Assembly (NCBI GenBank): GCA_945859605.1
Contig: OX243823.1
Span: 33,033,889-33,097,888, forward strand
DNA: 64,000 nucleotides
Reading direction: 5' to 3'
Origin: Lumbricus rubellus
Taxonomy: Eukaryota; Annelida; Clitellata; Crassiclitellata; Lumbricidae
Made by a program: the position numbers and the translations under genes. The notes below the pieces were generated by a model, which worked only from the letters and a program-made list of their open reading frames with translations, did no database searches and was not told where the DNA came from. Below are positions 60,098-64,000 of this stretch, piece by piece; within the stretch, counting starts at the first letter, position 1; every line of letters starts with the position of its first letter.

Positions 60098-63000
60098 CAC
60101 ATCAAGTTTCAATCAGTTTCATGCAAGTTATTACCTGCAGAGCAATCATTTTTAACTGGATCACATTATGCTAATCTAGGTCAGATGCAATGAGATAAGG
60201 AGTTGATACGAGGGCTCTATTGCGGAATTTTTAGAACTGCACATTGTGCACAATATATTCTTTACCTTCCGTGGTAAATCAGCCTACTTCCAATCGGATG
60301 ACAATGACTTCTTTTACTATTTCTATCTGTACAGAAGTGCTTCTACAACTGCACAACTCCAATTTGAACTGCACATGAAAATAAAATCAAGGGGTAGAAT
60401 GTGACATAGCACAAAAATGTAGGAACTCTTAAGTGATTTCTAAAGCAGAGTCTACAATCTGTTTTCCTAAGCCATTGTTTTTTTAGCCCGCTAAACCCTC
60501 TTGTCTACGCCATTGAATTGGTTTATGACCCATGTAATAAGAAACTGTAGCGTTTTTGTGCTGTGGTCCTGTTTTTACTAGCACATAGGCCTACTTAAAT
60601 AATGAATAATTACCTTTTTTAATATTTGTCAATTTCAAAAGCAACTTTAGTCCATATTTGGTTTTTTATTGCAAGAATGATTTTAAAACTAGTTTCACAC
60701 AGATATGACGTGCTGAATGCAATCACAAATTTTAAAGCTCGACCAGAAATTAATCCTTAGACCAATTCAGCTCTCCTATTTGAGCTCTAGGCCCCTATAA
60801 GCCTAATTAGACGCTGAAAATTTCTGGGTTTAGTTCTTTCAACTAGTTATACATTTTTTCGTTTCACAATTATACTGATAGGCACAAAAATAAATATGTT
60901 GCATACATTATAAAGTATGTGAGTCTAACCATAATTATGTTGTGAAAGAAATAAATGGCGATGCTGTTATATTTCGCAACGTTCAAATGATACCTTTAGG
61001 CTACGCAATTTACTTACCAGATGAAAGTACTTGGTTAGCGGATGGATTCGGTAATGAAAAGGCTATTAATATTACCCGAAGCAGGTGCTCGAATCATTTG
61101 GTCTTCGTTCATCTTCGTATTATTGATTATTCTGGATACCACGCCGCATACAGGTACACGTTACAGGAAGAGCAGAAGAAGAAAAAAACTGGCAGCCAAC
61201 AACGGAACCCGTCAAGAGATGTTATGACATCAATGTTATTTATGATATCCAAATTGATAGCATTAGTACGTATACATAACAATAATGTAATGTAAATACA
61301 TTGTAGTGGCAGCCATACACAGGCGCCATCCTTTGCATCGCAGTTTTTTTGGAAGGTCTGCTATCATGTCTGAACGTGTACGTTATGAGAAGATGGTGTT
61401 CACAAATCGTCGTTTTTGAGCAAACCGTTTTCCATTTTCTTCTTTACAACGCTTTCATTTTTCGTGTGAAACAGATTTTCAGTTATATTTGAAAAAGTCA
61501 CTTCCACGTCTAGCAGAAAATCATCATCCTGACTCCTTCGGACCCTGATTGAAAACGAGTAACACTGAGAGAAGTTTTCTGCCCATAAAGAGACCATCTT
61601 TAAAATAATTATTGGTAGGCCTATCTACTGAAATCTATATAAACCACTTGGACAAAATGTGCATCTTGAAGAATTTCAGCTTCTTTCTTCCTTCTAAATT
61701 TCAAGGCATATTTCCTCCAGTCACAGCCCATTACATTGCTCCTTCTTTCTCTTCGGGTTCTCTGCCCCTAGGCAGGATCTGGAATTCCAGTGGCATGCAC
61801 AGCCTACGGAAATTCAATGACTACGTATCGGAGGTCAGGATGGTCACGATCTGGGTGTTTACCCAGACCGTGAGCAAATCGACAAGCAGCTGAATCAACT
61901 GACTACGAAGTTTTGATAATCTTATCTTATCTGACAATTTATAAAGCGCTTCTTGCAGCAAGAGCCTTTCAGAAGCGCTCCCAGTGCGTTCATCTCCGAT
62001 AAAAAAGGCAGGTTTTTAGACGAGAGAAAGATGAGGATACACTACCAGAGAGGATGGCAGAGCGAACTGATGCGGAAAGCCCATTCCATAGGGAGGGACC
62101 AATGCAGGCAAATGATCTGGATTGCGCCATGGCGGTCCTGATAAGCGTCGTGAGCTCTCATAGCGGTGTTGGATCTAATCTACTGCAAAATATCACATGG
62201 GAATAAGTCTTAGAGTCTCATGATAAAATATCTTTAGTTATTACATTGTGTGCTAGTAAATGCATTATTTACATGTAACTTTTACAATATTTAATTTTGG
62301 GGGTGTTCAAACAGCTAAAACACCCCTAGCTGCGGCCGTTATCGCATTACATAGCATTGCGTAGCCGTAACGAATGAGACAATGCGAGAAGATGCTCGCA
62401 CATCCCACCACATCCTGACCCGAGGCAATATGTAGGTGTAGGCCTACTTTGAACCGGATCATTGACCAAAGGTGCATATAAGTTAGGCCTACAGATGGTC
62501 GTGATGTTTTAAAATGTCTCCCAATCGAATATATTAATTATTCTAGAAAACTGAAGAAAATGTAGAATTCAAGAAGAATCACGCTCAGAGGCCTACCAGG
62601 AAACAATATTTCATTAAAGCATAGGCCTAAAGCAATCTCCTTTGGCCTACTGCTAAATCGATAATAAACATGACGAATAATTCCGAACGTTGTCGTTTTA
62701 TCCGACTAAAGTTCAGTCTATGAAATGGTTTAAAATAAACCAAAGTACACAAGAACTTGCAAATTAACCACCGTTTTGCTTTGAAGAAATATAACTTAAG
62801 AGAATAAACATCAAACGTAAAACAATTCAAGGAATTTGTGTTTTTCCTGCGGATCAACACAGCGTTGATCATAGCAATAAATCTGTCTCTCTGTGAACCG
62901 ATACAACAGTGATTGTAAGAATTGTTCACAAATTTCACTGTAAAAACTTAAATCACAGATTCAACAAACATAAAATCTCATAGGAAAGGATTTAGAACTA

Positions 63001-63103
63001 ACTGTGAACTGATCACAAACAGAAACAATTTCATAATGGCGTCGGTAACATTTTCCATAACGTTTCTACGCTGTGGCAACAGTTGATGTGCATTTTCAGA
63101 TCA
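60098..63103. other. region between gene C start and zinc-finger gene
   Basis: No gene recognised. It holds an AACTGCAC repeat (60228-60375), a MITE right-end remnant (60465-60515), a SINE-like tail (about 61935-61995, TTTATAAAGCGCTTCTTGCAG) and AT-rich sequence. It should include the promoter of gene C and the 3' UTR of the zinc-finger gene. Open frames at 60942, 61612 and 62627 lack any family signature. Confidence 0.5.
60228..60375. repeat. AACTGCAC-rich dispersed repeat, second location
   Basis: Shares TTCCAATCGGATGACAATG, GTACAGAAGTGCTTCTACAA and several AACTGCACA words with 29928-30110. It lies just upstream of the start of gene C, so it may be near its promoter. Confidence 0.6.
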
Positions 63104-63997
63104 TCATAGCGTTTCTCCATTGAAACAACACCTGATGTGTATTTCCAGATCATCAGGGTTTGCAATTACCTGCTGGCATGAATCGCATCTGGGCAGCTCG
63201 TTTGTCGTTTGGGTTTTTTCATGCACTTTAAGGTGACTCTGCAGTGGTAGCATTTGCTTGCATATCTGACCATTGTATGGTTGATAGGCAGTCAGGGTTG
63301 CTCTATGCATTGTAGGTGAATATCTGGGTGCAAAGTTTCCAAACACCTTATGACATAATTTTCTGTCCCTAAGTTCGCTTGTTGTGTCAGTTCTTTCATG
63401 CACAATGAGATGACTCCGACGTGGTAAGATTTGGCTGTATAATAGCTGACTATTGTATTGTTTATCAGTAGTGTGGGTGACTCCATGCATTGTAAGTGGA
63501 TACCTAGGTGCAGACGTCTTCTGGCATAAATTGTCGTTATGTGGTCTTTCTCCAGCGTGACTTCCTGCATGCGAGAAGAGACCGGAGCGTCGGGAAACGT
63601 TTTTGAAGGAAAGTTCACAGGCGTATGGTTTTCCTCTAGAATGGGATCTTGCATGATCTTTCAGACTTTGCTTCAATGAAAATTTCTTGTGACAGGCATT
63701 GCACGCGTACGGCTTCTCCCCAGTGTGGATTCTAATATGACTTTTCAGGTCCCGACTACGAGCAAATGCACTGTTGCATGAATTGCACTTAAATGGTTTT
63801 TCTCCAGTGTGGGTTGCGTTATGTGCTTTAAGAGAACATTTCACAGCAAACGCCTTGTCACACAAAGTGCACTTAAATGGCTTTTCTCCAGTGTGTGTTC
63901 TTGCATGGTTGCTCAGTGTGGTTCTGCTTCTAAAACTTCTGCCACATACATTGCACTCGTATGGTGCTTCTCGTTTGTGAGTATTCACATGTTTCAA
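63104..63997 (-). CDS. C2H2 zinc-finger protein, 3' part (runs off the window)
   Basis: At least 297 aa, open to the window edge, so the real start lies beyond 64000. The first part has four canonical C2H2 fingers (YECNVCGRSF, FKCTLCDKAF, FKCNSCNSAF, YACNACHKKF) joined by TGEKP linkers, a sequence-specific DNA-binding array. The following five or so units keep the spacing, the H...H pairs and remnants of the linker but have lost zinc-binding cysteines (for example ACELSFKNV, DNLCQKTSA). The last unit, RCDSCQQV...HIRCC, again has a CxxC. It is probably a nuclear transcription factor or TE-silencing type protein with a degenerate C-terminal array. No KRAB or other domain is visible in this part. 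Confidence 0.88.
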   Translation of the reverse strand: MKHVNTHKREAPYECNVCGRSFRSRTTLSNHARTHTGEKPFKCTLCDKAFAVKCSLKAHNATHTGEKPFKCNSCNSAFARSRDLKSHIRIHTGEKPYACNACHKKFSLKQSLKDHARSHSRGKPYACELSFKNVSRRSGLFSHAGSHAGERPHNDNLCQKTSAPRYPLTMHGVTHTTDKQYNSQLLYSQILPRRSHLIVHERTDTTSELRDRKLCHKVFGNFAPRYSPTMHRATLTAYQPYNGQICKQMLPLQSHLKVHEKTQTTNELPRCDSCQQVIANPDDLEIHIRCCFNGETL

Positions 63998-64000
63998 CAG

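Overview
This is a eukaryotic (animal) genome window, not bacterial. It has spliced genes with GT-AG introns, tRNA-derived SINEs, LINE fragments, non-autonomous hAT-type elements, long microsatellites and a C2H2 zinc-finger gene. The repeat style (SINE and LINE tails ending in GCGCTATATAA-like sequence, very frequent TAGGCCTA words) suggests a marine invertebrate. An echinoderm or related deuterostome is my best guess, held with low confidence.

Host layout. Three paralogous 16-exon genes of the SLC5 sodium:solute symporter family (SMCT/SMVT/NIS-like) fill most of the window. Gene A (+) is 939-14957, gene B (+) is 18831-31424 and gene C (-) is 60097-31859. B and C converge tail to tail. All three share the same exon boundaries and phases. 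A and C also share intron sequence and the last exon, so they look like a more recent inverted duplication. Their introns hold MITEs, SINE and LINE pieces and microsatellites. Several MITEs have intact 8-bp target duplications, and for two in gene C the matching empty site can be read in gene A. The right edge (63104-63997, -) is the 3' part of a C2H2 zinc-finger gene that runs out of the window.

The most interesting region is 43622-59546: a 15.9-kb, essentially complete Polinton/Maverick (adintovirus-like) virus-transposon. It is flanked by a perfect 6-bp target duplication AAGAGC and sits in intron 1 of gene C. Its terminal inverted repeats are about 1 kb, begin with AG, and each carries a copy of a gene for a SAP-like repeat protein. 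Inside, on the + strand, are protein-primed DNA polymerase B, a double zinc-ribbon protein, an adenain-like protease and two fibre/C1q-like proteins. A compact minus-strand virion block follows: major capsid, basic/amphipathic core protein, a conserved GTPGLWELL protein, a two-TM protein, a dUTPase-fold-like protein, a Gly-rich protein, penton/minor capsid and packaging ATPase. Last, on the + strand, come a zinc-ribbon + parvovirus-type phospholipase A2-like protein and a chromodomain integrase.

The element carries a few fresh lesions: a frameshift near the end of polB, a nonsense codon in the capsid gene, a degraded second fibre copy and a frameshift in the right TIR gene. The integrase frame has no usable start, but lies in the -1 frame behind an A AAA AAA heptamer at the end of the phospholipase gene. 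Unusual points are the TIR gene with a variable 28-residue repeat, the SAP-like module shared with the polymerase N terminus, the dUTPase-like and PLA2-like genes, and a TAAAATG-type motif at most virion gene starts.
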